DNA of 64,000 nt from Calothrix sp. HK-06 (GCF_001904745.1 NZ_MRCD01000012.1:1-64000), one strand, 5' to 3'. Positions 26,279-35,590 are shown, numbered from the stretch's first letter. Numbers and translations: made by a program. The notes: a model not told the origin generated them from the letters alone.

Positions 26279-27739
26279 GTGGTTAAACAAGTAGAACGTA
26301 AAGAAAATCAAGATACAGATTGGTCAGAGAATCAAGAGGCACCATCAAAATCAGAAGAATCCCTTAACTATGGGACTGTAAATTATTCAGATAATAGTAC
26401 CGCAAATCCGGGTAGGAGGCACGGTTCTATTCCTAGCCAGCTTTATCAACGGCTCGGTCTCTCGATGCCACGCTGGTTATTCTGGATACTTTCTATTGCT
26501 GTAGGGATGACGTTATCTGGGTTAATGGTGTCAGCACTTGCGCTATGGACTCCATTGTGGAGTAGCGTTGACAGTGCTGATGATGAGTTACAACTGTCTG
26601 GTAAAGAAGGGGAAAAAACGCAGTTACCAGCAGATTTGTGGAGCAATATTTCACAATATAAGCTCATTCGTCCAATGAATATCCTGGTAATGGGAATTGA
26701 GCCAGTACCGGGTACCGTCGATGGTTCACCAGAAAGCTTTGCGGGTAAAAGCGACACAATGCTGCTAATTCGGTTAAACCCCGAAGATAAAAGTATGCGT
26801 GTACTATCAATTCCCAGAGATACCATGATTTCAATTCCTGAAAAGGGTTTGAACAAAGTATCCCAAGCAAACGCTCAAGGTGGGCCTGTACTATCCAACC
26901 GGGTAATTAGCCGAACTTTAAATAATGCTCCTATTGACCGTTATATTCGGATTTCTACGAGCGGTTTACGTCAGCTAGTAGATCAGTTAGGGGGAGTCGA
27001 AGTATTTGTTCCCCAAGCTATGAACTACAAAGACACTTCCACCCGCTTCTCAATTAACTTGGTTAAAGGTTGGCAAAACCTTAATGGTGAACAAGCTGAA
27101 CAGTTCGCACGCTTCCGTGAAACCAATAGTGGAGATTTACCGCGTGTTCAACGTCAGCAAGCACTGTTAATGGCAATGCGCGAAAAACTATCGAGTCCCA
27201 CAGTTGTAACTCGCTTACCGCAATTTATCCGCGTTATGCGAAAATACTTCGACACCAACTTAAAGCTCGAAGAAATGATGGCACTCGTCAACTTCTCTTC
27301 TAATTTAGAGCGCGATAGTTTTCAAATGACAATTTTGCCTGGTATTTTTAGCCGTCTGAGTGCTGACCCTAACAGCTATTGGATTGACTTAACCGGACAA
27401 GTTAAGCTGTTGAACGATTATGCAGGTGTTGGGATTGCAGGAATGCGTCCCTTGGTAAGACCTTTACCGAACCTAAAAGTTGCTATTCAAAATGCTTCAA
27501 ATAAGCCAGGTATAACCGAAAAAGTTATTAATACTCTTAAACAAAAAGGTTTTGCTAAAGCTTACGCATCCACAGACTGGTCTGACACCCAGCGCGAAAC
27601 ACAAATAATTGTCCAACGAGGTGACCGCGAGCTTGGCGAACAAGTTCAAAAAGCCCTCGGTCTAGGTCATGTTGAGGTAGCTGCTACAGGAGACCTTGAA
27701 TCTGATATTACAATTCGCGTCGGTAAGGATTGGAAATAA
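26279..27739 (+). CDS. LytR-CpsA-Psr (LCP) family cell-wall glycopolymer ligase
   Basis: From GTG 26279 the protein has a polar cytoplasmic N-terminus of about 60 residues and a membrane helix (WLFWILSIAVGMTLSGLMVS). The LCP domain follows (MNILVMGIEP, GKSDTMLLIRLNPEDKSMRV, LSIPRDTMISIP, IRISTSGLRQLVDQLGGVEV, FARFRETNSGDLPRVQRQQ), with the Arg and Asp residues that bind polyprenyl pyrophosphate. A C-terminal LytR_C domain follows (about 400-485: LKVAIQNASNKPGITEKVIN). LCP enzymes attach glycopolymers from lipid carriers to peptidoglycan or other acceptors outside the membrane. The upstream extension to 26024 overlaps the divergent gene and is rejected. Confidence 0.9.
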   Translation: MVKQVERKENQDTDWSENQEAPSKSEESLNYGTVNYSDNSTANPGRRHGSIPSQLYQRLGLSMPRWLFWILSIAVGMTLSGLMVSALALWTPLWSSVDSADDELQLSGKEGEKTQLPADLWSNISQYKLIRPMNILVMGIEPVPGTVDGSPESFAGKSDTMLLIRLNPEDKSMRVLSIPRDTMISIPEKGLNKVSQANAQGGPVLSNRVISRTLNNAPIDRYIRISTSGLRQLVDQLGGVEVFVPQAMNYKDTSTRFSINLVKGWQNLNGEQAEQFARFRETNSGDLPRVQRQQALLMAMREKLSSPTVVTRLPQFIRVMRKYFDTNLKLEEMMALVNFSSNLERDSFQMTILPGIFSRLSADPNSYWIDLTGQVKLLNDYAGVGIAGMRPLVRPLPNLKVAIQNASNKPGITEKVINTLKQKGFAKAYASTDWSDTQRETQIIVQRGDRELGEQVQKALGLGHVEVAATGDLESDITIRVGKDWK

Positions 27740-27757
27740 AAAATAGTTTCAAAATTT

Positions 27758-27787
27758 TGTAGAGACGTTACATGTAACGTCTCTACA
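27758..27787. repeat. Perfect 30-base palindrome, GAGACG family
   Basis: TGTAGAGACGTTACA is followed directly by its reverse complement. An identical 30-base copy is at 50267-50296. It lies 19 bases after the LCP stop and could act as a terminator, although there is no T-run. Confidence 0.85.
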
Positions 27788-27837
27788 TTTATTAAATGCG
27801 TGATAATAAAAAAGTTATAATTTGGCGCCTTTTCGTT

Positions 27838-28344
27838 ATGAAAAAAATATTACGTGGTATTGTCACTTTAATAACTATACTTAGTTTGGCATGTTTACTA
27901 GTAATGTTTAATGCCAAGCCAGGATATGCTCAAATCAATACAATTAATTATAATAATGCCAGTTTAGAAAATCGCGATTTCTCTAATACTGATTTAGTTG
28001 GTGTAAACTTTGTGGCAGCAGAAATGCGTGGCACCAATTTCAAAGGCGCTAACTTAACCAATGCGATGTTTACTAAAGGCGTAATGCTCAAAGCCAACTT
28101 AGAAGGTGCTAACCTGACAGGAGCCTTGGTAGACCGTGTTACCCTTGATAATGCCAATCTTAGAAACGCCATATTTACCGACGCAACACTAACTCGTAGT
28201 CGCTTATTTGATGCCGATATTACAGGCGCCGACTTTAGCAATGCCCTTATAGACCGCTACCAAGTCAGCCTGATGTGCGAACGTGCTGACGGTGTAAATC
28301 CAGTGACTGGTGTAGCAACAAGAGACAGTTTAGGATGTAGATAG
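27838..28344 (+). CDS. Exported pentapeptide repeat protein
   Basis: ATG 27838 begins with a signal peptide ([20 protein letters not shown], cleavage near GYAQ). About eighteen A(D/N)LxX units follow (for example [40 protein letters not shown]), giving about 110 residues of right-handed quadrilateral beta-helix. The C-terminal tail has two Cys residues ([15 protein letters not shown]), typical of thylakoid-lumen pentapeptide proteins. The function is unknown. The upstream start at 27796 would bury the signal peptide. Confidence 0.87.
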   Translation: MKKILRGIVTLITILSLACLLVMFNAKPGYAQINTINYNNASLENRDFSNTDLVGVNFVAAEMRGTNFKGANLTNAMFTKGVMLKANLEGANLTGALVDRVTLDNANLRNAIFTDATLTRSRLFDADITGADFSNALIDRYQVSLMCERADGVNPVTGVATRDSLGCR

Positions 28345-28369
28345 AATTAAATATCACCGTGACAACTCA

Positions 28370-28645
28370 ACACACTGCCCTTCGGGACATTGTGGGCTTC
28401 TAGGAAACTAGCGGCTCGTCATTAGTCTTAGTAGTCTGTGATGCGAGGATTACTACGTTTTGCCAGAATGATATAGGCACTCCGGGATATAGTATAGCGA
28501 GCCGTTTTCTAGTCCCGTAACACTGCGGTCAGTAATTAAACATTCCTCCTGGTAGAGGGGAAGTGTTGCTGATAAAAACCTGGTAAAACTTTGACTAAGA
28601 AAACCACATCCTCCGGGATGGCGACCCTTTTTTTGGGTCGCACTC
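28370..28645 (+). ncRNA. Candidate structured RNA upstream of murJ
   Basis: This noncoding stretch packs several short stems capped by stable tetraloops that only make sense on the plus strand. These are CC-C(UUCG)G-G at 28378-28386, CTAG(GAAA)CTAG at 28400-28411 and CATCC(UCCG)GGATG at 28607-28620. Longer pairings are CGGCTCG 28412-28418 with CGAGCCG 28498-28504, GTAGT 28431-28435 with ACTAC 28452-28456, CGGGA 28483-28487 with TCCCG 28513-28517 (a pseudoknot with the first), and AACATTCCTC 28539-28548 with GAGGGGAAGTGTT 28555-28567. GCGACCC(T7)GGGTCGC at 28621-28641 closes the region. I recognise no known class. It could be a free RNA or a murJ leader. Confidence 0.5.
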
Positions 28646-28891
28646 GAATAAATTTTAATAACATATTCTGAACGCTTACGACGGTAATTTTAATTGTTAT
28701 GGCTACGCCGCAAAACATAAAAACTACCCTCTCAGATCTCACTCGTATTCCCAAGCGACACCAATTCGAGTAGTAATATAGTGCGGAGTACTGTTTCAGC
28801 TAATTTGTCAAAATTTACCTGACAGACTTACCCATTTTGTGTTAAATGTTCTGGTGTTAAGCGCTGTCTCGTCGGTTGACTGGTATCATTC
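28646..28891. other. murJ upstream region
   Basis: This 246-base sequence between the structured RNA candidate and the murJ start has no believable gene. It should contain the murJ promoter or a long leader. No ribosome-binding site is obvious before GTG 28892. Confidence 0.4.
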
Positions 28892-30514
28892 GTGACAAAA
28901 CAACAAGAATCGTCTCGTTCATTAGCGGGAATTGCGGGAATAATCGCCGCAGCTACACTAATAAGTAAAGTATTTGGATTGGTACGGCAGCAAGTGATTA
29001 CTGCTGCATTTGGTTTGGGAGCGGCGGCTGATGCTTTTAGCTATGCTTACACCATACCTGGTTTTCTGTTAATTCTGTTAGGTGGAATTAACGGGCCATT
29101 TTACAGTGCTGTTGTTAGTGTCCTCTCCAAACGTAAAAAAGAAGAAGCGGCGCCATTAGTAGAGACAATTACAACACTGGTAGGAGGAGTACTACTTGTT
29201 GTCACGATTGGTATAGTTTTACTGGCGCCAATGCTCGTTGATATTTTTTCACCTGGCTTAAAAGCACCTGGAAAAGAATTAGTACGTTTAATTACTATCG
29301 ACCAACTCCAAATAATGGCACCAATGGCATTGTTGGCAGGATTAATTGGTATTGGATTTGGAGTTCTTAACGCTGCTAATCAGTATTGGCTACCTTCTGT
29401 CAGTCCCCTACTTTCTAGCGTCACCGTTATTATTGGTATAGGCGCCTTATATTTTGCAATTGGTAATAATATTAGTACGCTTGAATATGCCAAATTAGGC
29501 GGAATGGTTTTAGCTGGTAGTGTTCTAGCAGGAGCTATTTTACAGTGGCTATTACAAGTATTCGCGCAAGCTAAATCGGGTATGGGCAGATTTCGGCTGC
29601 GCTTCGATTTTAAATCTGAAGGTGTGCGCGAAACTCTTAAAATTATGCTCCCAGCAACTTTTTCCTCTGGGATGCTACAAATTAACCTCTACACTGATTT
29701 GTATTTTGCATCTCAAATACCAGTTATAGGTGTTGCCGCAGCTTTAGCAAATGCCGGTTTACTTGTACAAACTCCTTTAGGAATTATTTCACAGGCGATT
29801 TTAGTTCCCTTGCTGCCAACGTTTGCTCGTCTTGCTGCTCCTGAAAATTGGCAAGAACTCAAATTACGTATTCGCCAAGGTTTAATATTATCTGCATTTA
29901 CTATGCTGCCATTAGGCGCCTTGATGATAACTCTGTCTACACCAATTGTACGAATAGTTTACGAGCGTGGTGCGTTTGGCGCCAAAGACTCAGCGTTAGT
30001 CGCATCGCTGCTCATTGCTAATGGTGTCGGGATGTTCGCTTATTTAGGACGTGATGTTCTAGTGCGCGTCTTTTACGCTTTGGGTGACGGCGCCACTCCT
30101 TTCCGTATAAGCATGATAAATATAGTACTCAATGCTGTATTAGATTATTTCCTTATTAAACCGTTTGGCGCCCCTGGCTTAGTTTTGGCAACAGTAGGAG
30201 TTAATTGTAGTTCAGTATTAATGCTGTTATTTTTACTTAATGGTAGGCTAAATGGATTACCAATATTAGAATGGAGTTTGCCAATTTTAGGGTTAACTGC
30301 GGCTAGTTTTGCAGGTGGTATTTCAAGCTTTGCCACATTACAGCTAATGGAAAAGCTTTTAGCTGGCAAGGAAAACTTAGTAGTTTTACTTATTGAGCTT
30401 TCAGTTGCGGGACTTGTTGGGTTGACTGTGTTTGGCGCCATTGCTGCTGTAATGAGAATACCTGAAATTAACAGCTTTGTTGTAAAAATGCGACAAAGGA
30501 TATTGAAAAGATAG
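28892..30514 (+). CDS. murJ: Lipid II flippase MurJ (MviN)
   Basis: This 540-residue polytopic membrane protein of the MOP superfamily has about 14 hydrophobic helices. It begins with the family motif SRSLAGIAGIIAAATLISKVFGLVRQ and continues AFGLGAAADAFSYAYTIP, with the conserved Arg and Asp of the central cavity, then ERGAFGAKDSALVAS and FYALGDGATPFRI. It flips the peptidoglycan precursor lipid II across the plasma membrane. It starts at GTG 28892 and is followed by a strong C7/G7 hairpin. Eight GGCGCC palindromes fall in this gene alone. Confidence 0.94.
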   Translation: MTKQQESSRSLAGIAGIIAAATLISKVFGLVRQQVITAAFGLGAAADAFSYAYTIPGFLLILLGGINGPFYSAVVSVLSKRKKEEAAPLVETITTLVGGVLLVVTIGIVLLAPMLVDIFSPGLKAPGKELVRLITIDQLQIMAPMALLAGLIGIGFGVLNAANQYWLPSVSPLLSSVTVIIGIGALYFAIGNNISTLEYAKLGGMVLAGSVLAGAILQWLLQVFAQAKSGMGRFRLRFDFKSEGVRETLKIMLPATFSSGMLQINLYTDLYFASQIPVIGVAAALANAGLLVQTPLGIISQAILVPLLPTFARLAAPENWQELKLRIRQGLILSAFTMLPLGALMITLSTPIVRIVYERGAFGAKDSALVASLLIANGVGMFAYLGRDVLVRVFYALGDGATPFRISMINIVLNAVLDYFLIKPFGAPGLVLATVGVNCSSVLMLLFLLNGRLNGLPILEWSLPILGLTAASFAGGISSFATLQLMEKLLAGKENLVVLLIELSVAGLVGLTVFGAIAAVMRIPEINSFVVKMRQRILKR

Positions 30515-30541
30515 TTTTAATATTGAATATTGATCCCCCAA

Positions 30542-30562
30542 CCCCCCCTTATTAAGGGGGGG
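30542..30562 (+). terminator. Hairpin after murJ
   Basis: Seven C, TTATTAA, and seven G form a perfect stem 27 bases after the murJ stop, followed by CTTTATATT. It is probably a terminator, though similar CCCCCTTATTAAGGGGG elements are also dispersed repeats in cyanobacteria. Confidence 0.6.
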
Positions 30563-30605
30563 CTTTATATTGGTCTTAATATTATTAGTTATTGTGGGAA
30601 TAGAT

Positions 30606-30638
30606 TCTTGTGGAATGGGCGTCCTCGCCCGTTCCTCC
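30606..30638. repeat. CTTGTGGAATGGGC hairpin repeat
   Basis: GGAATGGGCGTCCTCGCCCG (30613-30632), then TTCC, is a hairpin element preceded by TTCTTGT. Relatives are at 8256, 13161, 23167 and 63674, with half-copies at 30941-30956 and 46725-46740. Confidence 0.7.
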
Positions 30639-30778
30639 CATACTATTAACAATCTTGCAAAAACTCATTTACCTCAGCCACAATCCATTTTTTCTCTGCC
30701 AAACTTAAAAGCTAACCAAAGTTGTATTTTTGCCGTTTAACTCGGAAAGTACAAACATTTATTAACTAGTAAACGTGC

Positions 30779-30952
30779 CTACTTTTGAGAATTGGCAATA
30801 TGCAACGCAGTTTGACCATAATAATCTTTTTTATTGATATCTATTATTTTTGAAACAATCAACTGCATAACATCATCTGATAAGTTTTTATTTTGTAACC
30901 AACAGTTTAAAATTACCTCTTCTCTATCAGTCAGTAGGGATGCCCGCTCCAC
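30779..30952 (-). pseudogene. Ankyrin-repeat gene remnant
   Basis: A 57-residue frame from GTG 30952 to a stop at 30779-30781 reads LLTDREEVILNCWLQNKN and ends KIIDINKKDYYGQTALHIANSQK. The YGQTALHIA motif is the start of an ankyrin repeat, preceded by a partial one. The first residues (VERA) are encoded by a GTGGAGCGGGC repeat half-element, so the true N-terminal part has been lost. It is probably the tail of a longer ankyrin protein. Confidence 0.6.
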
Positions 30953-30981
30953 AAGAAGATTATTTCACATTCCTTAGCCTA

Positions 30982-33027
30982 CTAGATGGTGGAGGTTAGG
31001 CCGATACGGAAGGTGAAACCGGGACTGTAAATACGATTTACTCGTTCGTATTGTTCACCTAGTAAGTTTTCTAGGTAAAATGTTAAGCCTAAGTTTGATG
31101 TTACTGGTATGCGGGTGCTGAGGTCTAGGTTGAAGTATGAGGGTACAAAGTCTGTATTTCTATCTCCAGGCGCCGCGAATAATGCTCGACGGGCGCCGCT
31201 GTTGTAGGTAGCATATAAGTTAGCTTGCCAGCCATTTTTTTCGTATCCAACACCTGCTTGAAGTAGAGAGTAGGGAATTAAGCCTAACTGTAAACTTCTA
31301 TCTGCTCCTGTTTTGACTTGGGCATCTGTATAAGTGTAGTTTACAAAAGTTGACCAGTCACGCGCGATTTTCATTCTGAGTGCAGTTTCAAAACCATTGG
31401 TGTCAACTAAGCCAATATTCTGCCATTGTCCTTGAACGACGCTGAGAGAATTATCAATACTGCTGCCAAAATAAGTAAATTGCGCTGTTATATCTTTGGT
31501 AAAGTTAACATCGACACCCGCAGTCCAAGAAGTACCTGTTTCTGGTTCTAAGTTGGGGTTTGGCAACCAACCGTGTACTGTGTCGTATGTGTATAGCTGG
31601 TCTAAACCTGGGTTGCGCTGTCCATAAGCTAAACTACCACGTACAGCAAGATTTGGTGTGATGGCATATCGTAATCCTCCGCTTGGATTAAAGTAGTTGC
31701 CAAACTCTGAGTCAAAGCTTTGTCGTAATCCTAAATCGAATGAAAGATTATCACTAATATTAAAAGTGTTAACGGCAAATAGTGCTGTGTTCAATAAAGT
31801 TCTATCTTCGGTTTCGTTTAAAGCTATTCGACTTGATACTGTACTGTCGGCAAGACTATTTAAGTCAGTGTTTTTTATATCTAAACCCCAACGAAGTTGA
31901 TTGTTTGAGGTGACTTGCCAATCATGTTCTATTCTACCTGTAAATTGCTGTGTGTCTAATGTTCCTGTTCGGTAAAATGTCCCTGTTGGTCCGTAGGTAT
32001 TAAAATAATCTCGGTTGTATCCAAATGTAGTGGTTAGGTTAGAACCTTTTGCTAGTTCTGATTTCCATGATAAACCAATGTTTAATCCATCATGGTCTAA
32101 TCTATCTCGCTGTAATGGAAAACCAAAATATACTAGACCGCGACGACTACTTAGTACTTTTACGTCTAAGTTAACGGTGTTTTTTTTGTCTAAGTTTACA
32201 GCCAGATTACCAAAGTAAGTACTTGTCGCTGTATCGGCGTTAAATAAATTACCGCTTGCGTCTCTATTTGCGGCGCCTACAGGTACTTTATAACGGTTGT
32301 CTATAAACAAGCGTTCAAAGCTGACGTTGTATCTAACGTTTTCGCTACCACCACTATAAGAAGCTTGTTGGTTGTTTAAGTTCAATGAGCCAAATTCGGC
32401 TGAAGCGTTGAATTGGGGTGTGGTGCTGCCTTGTTTTGTGATGATATTGACGACTCCACCAAAACCGGAGGAACCATATAATGATGTTGCTGTACCGCTA
32501 TATAGTTCTACTCGATCTATTGCTTCTACTGGAATGCTATTTAAATCGGTGGAGCCGTGATAGGTATTGATATTGGTATTAATCGGTCTACCGTTAATCA
32601 AAATCACTGTTTGATTAATTGTGGCGCCTCGGTAATATGTTCCTGTATGAATATCGGCGCCGTGTCCAACGTTGTTAATTACGAATCCCGGCATTCGCTT
32701 CAAGATATCCGCAACACTTGTGGCGCCTTGTTTTTGAATTTCTTCTTTCTCAATAGTATAAGTTGGTGTAGATTGCGGTAATGTGTCTTGTTCTCCTATC
32801 GCTTCTAGGTCAATATCTGAATCGTCTGTAGACGGTGGTTGTTCTGGTTTTAATTCTTCTTGAACTTGATTGTTTATAGGTTGCTGGGTTAAGAACTTGG
32901 CTTCTTGTGATGGCAGCTTGACTTCATTCAGATTAGGGATGTCTTGCTGATTAGTGTCAGCGCCTAATGCTGGTAATCCTATCAATATACTTAATAAAGC
33001 TACCTGGTATAAATATAAATTCTGCAC
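30982..33027 (-). CDS. TonB-dependent outer-membrane receptor
   Basis: The 681-residue protein starts at GTG 33027 behind AGGAG (SD) and has a signal peptide (LYQVALLSILIGLPALGA). A proline- and acid-rich linker follows, then the plug domain (TYTIEKEEIQKQGATSVADI, LKRMPGFVINNVG, INQTVILINGRPINTNIN, VEAIDRVELYSGTATSLYGS, GGVVNIITKQGS). The rest is a beta-barrel of about 500 residues with alternating strands, ending GFTFRIGLTSTI. It takes up a chelated ligand (siderophore, cobalamin or similar) using TonB energy. No cobalamin riboswitch was seen upstream, but unusual inverted repeats are. Confidence 0.93.
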   Translation of the reverse strand: MQNLYLYQVALLSILIGLPALGADTNQQDIPNLNEVKLPSQEAKFLTQQPINNQVQEELKPEQPPSTDDSDIDLEAIGEQDTLPQSTPTYTIEKEEIQKQGATSVADILKRMPGFVINNVGHGADIHTGTYYRGATINQTVILINGRPINTNINTYHGSTDLNSIPVEAIDRVELYSGTATSLYGSSGFGGVVNIITKQGSTTPQFNASAEFGSLNLNNQQASYSGGSENVRYNVSFERLFIDNRYKVPVGAANRDASGNLFNADTATSTYFGNLAVNLDKKNTVNLDVKVLSSRRGLVYFGFPLQRDRLDHDGLNIGLSWKSELAKGSNLTTTFGYNRDYFNTYGPTGTFYRTGTLDTQQFTGRIEHDWQVTSNNQLRWGLDIKNTDLNSLADSTVSSRIALNETEDRTLLNTALFAVNTFNISDNLSFDLGLRQSFDSEFGNYFNPSGGLRYAITPNLAVRGSLAYGQRNPGLDQLYTYDTVHGWLPNPNLEPETGTSWTAGVDVNFTKDITAQFTYFGSSIDNSLSVVQGQWQNIGLVDTNGFETALRMKIARDWSTFVNYTYTDAQVKTGADRSLQLGLIPYSLLQAGVGYEKNGWQANLYATYNSGARRALFAAPGDRNTDFVPSYFNLDLSTRIPVTSNLGLTFYLENLLGEQYERVNRIYSPGFTFRIGLTSTI

Positions 33028-33061
33028 TTTAATCTCCTAATTAATAGATTCCTCCGTGATT

Positions 33062-33095
33062 TTAGACTTATTAAATAAGTAACTTTTAAGTCTAA
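33062..33095. promoter_or_regulatory. Inverted repeat in the receptor leader
   Basis: TTAGACTTA (33062-33070) and TAAGTCTAA (33087-33095) are exact complements, with a nested ACTTATTAAATAAGT inside. It lies 35-68 bases upstream of the TonB receptor start, a position suited to an operator or leader hairpin. Confidence 0.5.
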
Positions 33096-33272
33096 TTAAA
33101 TTATTTATTTATGACTTTTGTGTACGATTGCGGTTATTTTTTTATAAACCACAAAAACCACAAAAAATATTAATAATAAATTATTTTAATGCTGTAATTT
33201 GTAAAATTTATCCCCCAATTCCATTAATAAAAGGCAGATTTAAATAAGCTATTTCTTAAATAGCTAATATGC

Positions 33273-33293
33273 AATACTCTTAAAAAAGAGTAT
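33273..33293. promoter_or_regulatory. Inverted repeat ATACTCTT / AAGAGTAT
   Basis: ATACTCTT and AAGAGTAT flank about four A residues, forming an 8-bp perfect stem in the 553-base gap between the divergent TonB receptor and purN genes. Its role is unknown. Confidence 0.4.
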
Positions 33294-33366
33294 CGTTATG
33301 AAAAGAGAATGTCAAGCTTTTGGATACAAAATAATATATGTTTTTGACAATTATATGGCACTATAA

Positions 33367-33419
33367 AATATGACAATACGTCAAACATTGACTTTTTTAG
33401 TATGACGGAATGTCATATT
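33367..33419. promoter_or_regulatory. Long inverted repeat in the divergent receptor/purN region
   Basis: AATATGACA (33367-33375) pairs with TGTCATATT (33411-33419), and CGTCA (33379-33383) pairs with TGACG (33403-33407), with a 3-base mismatch between the two helices. It could be a dyad operator or a hairpin. Confidence 0.45.
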
Positions 33420-33580
33420 TCAGTTTATTAAAAAAATCAATAATCATTAATAAATATCTTGATATATTTGTGTCAAAGTTATACTATAAAAATTTTATCT
33501 TTTCTCTGTGCCCTCTGCGCCTAATAAGGTAAAAGCTCTTTATACTACCACAGAGACACAAAGTACACAGAGAGGAAATT

Positions 33581-34234
33581 ATGGTGTCCTACTCAACTGC
33601 TATGACGACAAATAGTTTGATTTCTCCCAGTATTACCAGCATTTCACCTGGTGGCGCCAACTTTCATCTGGGAATTTTAGCTTCGGGTAGCGGCAGTAAC
33701 TTTGAAGCAGTTGCCCAGGCAATAAAAGATGGACAACTCAACGCCCAAATTAAGGTTTTAATTTACAATAACCCAGATGCATACGCAGCAGCACGCGCGG
33801 CAAATTGGGATATTCCAGCAGTACTGTTAAATCACCGTGACTACAAAAGTCGTGAAGATTTTGATGCGGAAATTGTACGTACTCTACAAAAGTATAATGT
33901 TGAATGGGTTATTATGGCTGGTTGGATGCGAATTGTTACCCAAGTACTAATTGAGGCGTACACTGATAAAATTATAAATATTCATCCCAGCTTATTACCC
34001 AGCTTTAAAGGCGCCCGTGCTATCGAACAAGCTTTAGCGAGTGGGGTCAAAATAGCTGGCTGTACAGTACACATAGTACGCTTAGAAGTTGACGATGGAC
34101 CCATTTTGATGCAGGCAGCAGTACCTATCTTGCCAGACGATACAACCGAAACGCTTCATCAACGAATTCAAATTGAAGAACACCGAATCCTCCCTGCTGC
34201 AATATCCCTCGCTCTAGGGGCAGGGCAACTGTAA
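33581..34234 (+). CDS. purN: Phosphoribosylglycinamide formyltransferase (GART)
   Basis: This enzyme transfers a formyl group from 10-formyl-THF to GAR in step three of purine synthesis. The Rossmann core carries LASGSGSNFEAVAQAI for GAR binding. Catalytic residues are in INIHPSLLPSFKG (Asn and His) and VDDGPILMQAAV (Asp). The chain is 217 residues, with an N-terminal extension of about 28 residues beyond the usual start, so translation could begin at the internal ATG at 33602. The TAA stop is directly at the edge of a CTGTAAGGGCGG repeat tract. Confidence 0.93.
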   Translation: MVSYSTAMTTNSLISPSITSISPGGANFHLGILASGSGSNFEAVAQAIKDGQLNAQIKVLIYNNPDAYAAARAANWDIPAVLLNHRDYKSREDFDAEIVRTLQKYNVEWVIMAGWMRIVTQVLIEAYTDKIINIHPSLLPSFKGARAIEQALASGVKIAGCTVHIVRLEVDDGPILMQAAVPILPDDTTETLHQRIQIEEHRILPAAISLALGAGQL

Positions 34235-34321
34235 GGGCGGTGTAACTCCAAGGACAAGTCTGTAAGGGCGGGTTAACCCAAAACTTCCGCTATCATTAGC
34301 ATATCTGTAAACCCGCCCCCC
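34229..34321. repeat. GGGCGGGTT inverted repeat between purN and anmK
   Basis: CTGTAAGGGCGG at 34229-34240 is followed by CTGTAAGGGCGGGTTAACCC (34260-34279) and the complementary CTGTAAACCCGCCC (34306-34319). The first copy overlaps the purN stop codon. The whole tract fills most of the gap to anmK. Confidence 0.75.
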
Positions 34322-34334
34322 CGCCCCAACAAAC

Positions 34335-35489
34335 ATGACGCGCGTAATTGGTTTAATGAGCGGTACATCAGTCGATGGTATTGATGCTGCCTTGGTTGAT
34401 ATTTCCGGTCAAGATTTGGATATTAAAGTCGAGCTAGTAGAAAAAGCGACTTACCCTTACCCTTCCGCACTTAGAGAACGTATTTTGAGTGTCTGCGCGG
34501 GTGAGGCTATTTCGATGCCTGAATTTGCACAGCTTGACGATGCTATTGCAATTGCTTTTGCTGAAGCTGCTATAAATATTCAAACTGTACACGAAGGCGC
34601 CTCACTTATTGGTTCGCATGGGCAAACTGTATTTCATCGGCCACCAATAGGGGTTGAAGAAGCTAATGAAGTGAACCTGGGTTATAGTTTACAACTTGGT
34701 CGCGGCGCCTTGATTGCTGCCTTAACGGGTATTACCACTGTCAGTAATTTTCGTGCTGCTGATATTGCTGCGGGTGGTCAAGGGGCGCCACTTGTACCCC
34801 GTGTTGATGCGGCATTACTTGCTCATCCGAATGAAACAAGATGTATTCAAAATATTGGCGGTATTGGTAATGTTACTTACATCCCAAATCGAAGCGGTGA
34901 TTGGCTCATCTTAATTCGCGGTTGGGACACTGGCCCAGGAAATAGTTTACTTGACTTGGCGGTAAATCAATTGAGCGATGGTACTAAAAATTATGATGAA
35001 AATGGCGAGTGGGCTGCTAGCGGCAGTATCTGCCAACCCTTAGTTGATAAATGGCTGAAACACCCATACTTTCAGGCGCCTCCACCTAAATCAACTGGAC
35101 GTGAGTTATTTGGTTTTGATTATATTACTCAGTGTTTTCATGAGGCGAAAGAGTATCAATTGAACAGTGCCGATTTTTTAGCAACACTCACTGAACTAAC
35201 GGCAGCTTCAATTGTTTATAATTACCGTCATTTTCTCCCACAAACGCCACAACGAGTACTTTTATGCGGTGGTGGCAGTCGTAATCTTTATTTAAAACAA
35301 AGGTTACAAGCGCTTTTAGGCTCAACACCTGTTACTACTACCGACGAATTTGGATTAAATGCTGATTTTAAAGAGGCTATTGCTTTTGCTGTACTGGCAT
35401 ACTGGCGCGTTCATGGCAGTCCCGGTAACTTGCCTTGTGCAACTGGCGCCAAACTTGAAGTCCTATTAGGAGAAGTCAACGAAAAGTAA
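34335..35489 (+). CDS. anmK: Anhydro-N-acetylmuramic acid kinase
   Basis: AnmK phosphorylates and opens 1,6-anhydro-MurNAc released from turned-over peptidoglycan, giving MurNAc-6-P. The 384-residue protein begins [20 protein letters not shown], the family's ATP-binding hallmark. It contains [33 protein letters not shown] with the catalytic Asp region, and [27 protein letters not shown] and [15 protein letters not shown] complete the ASKHA fold. It starts at ATG 34335, close behind purN, and the two may be co-transcribed. Confidence 0.94.
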   Translation: MTRVIGLMSGTSVDGIDAALVDISGQDLDIKVELVEKATYPYPSALRERILSVCAGEAISMPEFAQLDDAIAIAFAEAAINIQTVHEGASLIGSHGQTVFHRPPIGVEEANEVNLGYSLQLGRGALIAALTGITTVSNFRAADIAAGGQGAPLVPRVDAALLAHPNETRCIQNIGGIGNVTYIPNRSGDWLILIRGWDTGPGNSLLDLAVNQLSDGTKNYDENGEWAASGSICQPLVDKWLKHPYFQAPPPKSTGRELFGFDYITQCFHEAKEYQLNSADFLATLTELTAASIVYNYRHFLPQTPQRVLLCGGGSRNLYLKQRLQALLGSTPVTTTDEFGLNADFKEAIAFAVLAYWRVHGSPGNLPCATGAKLEVLLGEVNEK

Positions 35490-35590
35490 TGGGTATACTA
35501 AGTGTACTCGCCGCCAGAGGTGTTTTATTTTTATCTCCGGTTTTGGCGCTGCAAAACTAGGAAAAAAATAAACACACGAGGTATTAACAA

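Noticed and set aside
28536-28754. Minus-strand 72-residue frame upstream of murJ
   Set aside because: It overlaps the structured RNA candidate, encodes an unfamiliar basic sequence and lacks a supported start.
33028-33580. Fur box or cobalamin riboswitch upstream of the TonB receptor
   Set aside because: No good match to GATAATGATAATCATTATC and no B12 box were found; only partial AT-rich resemblance near 33440.
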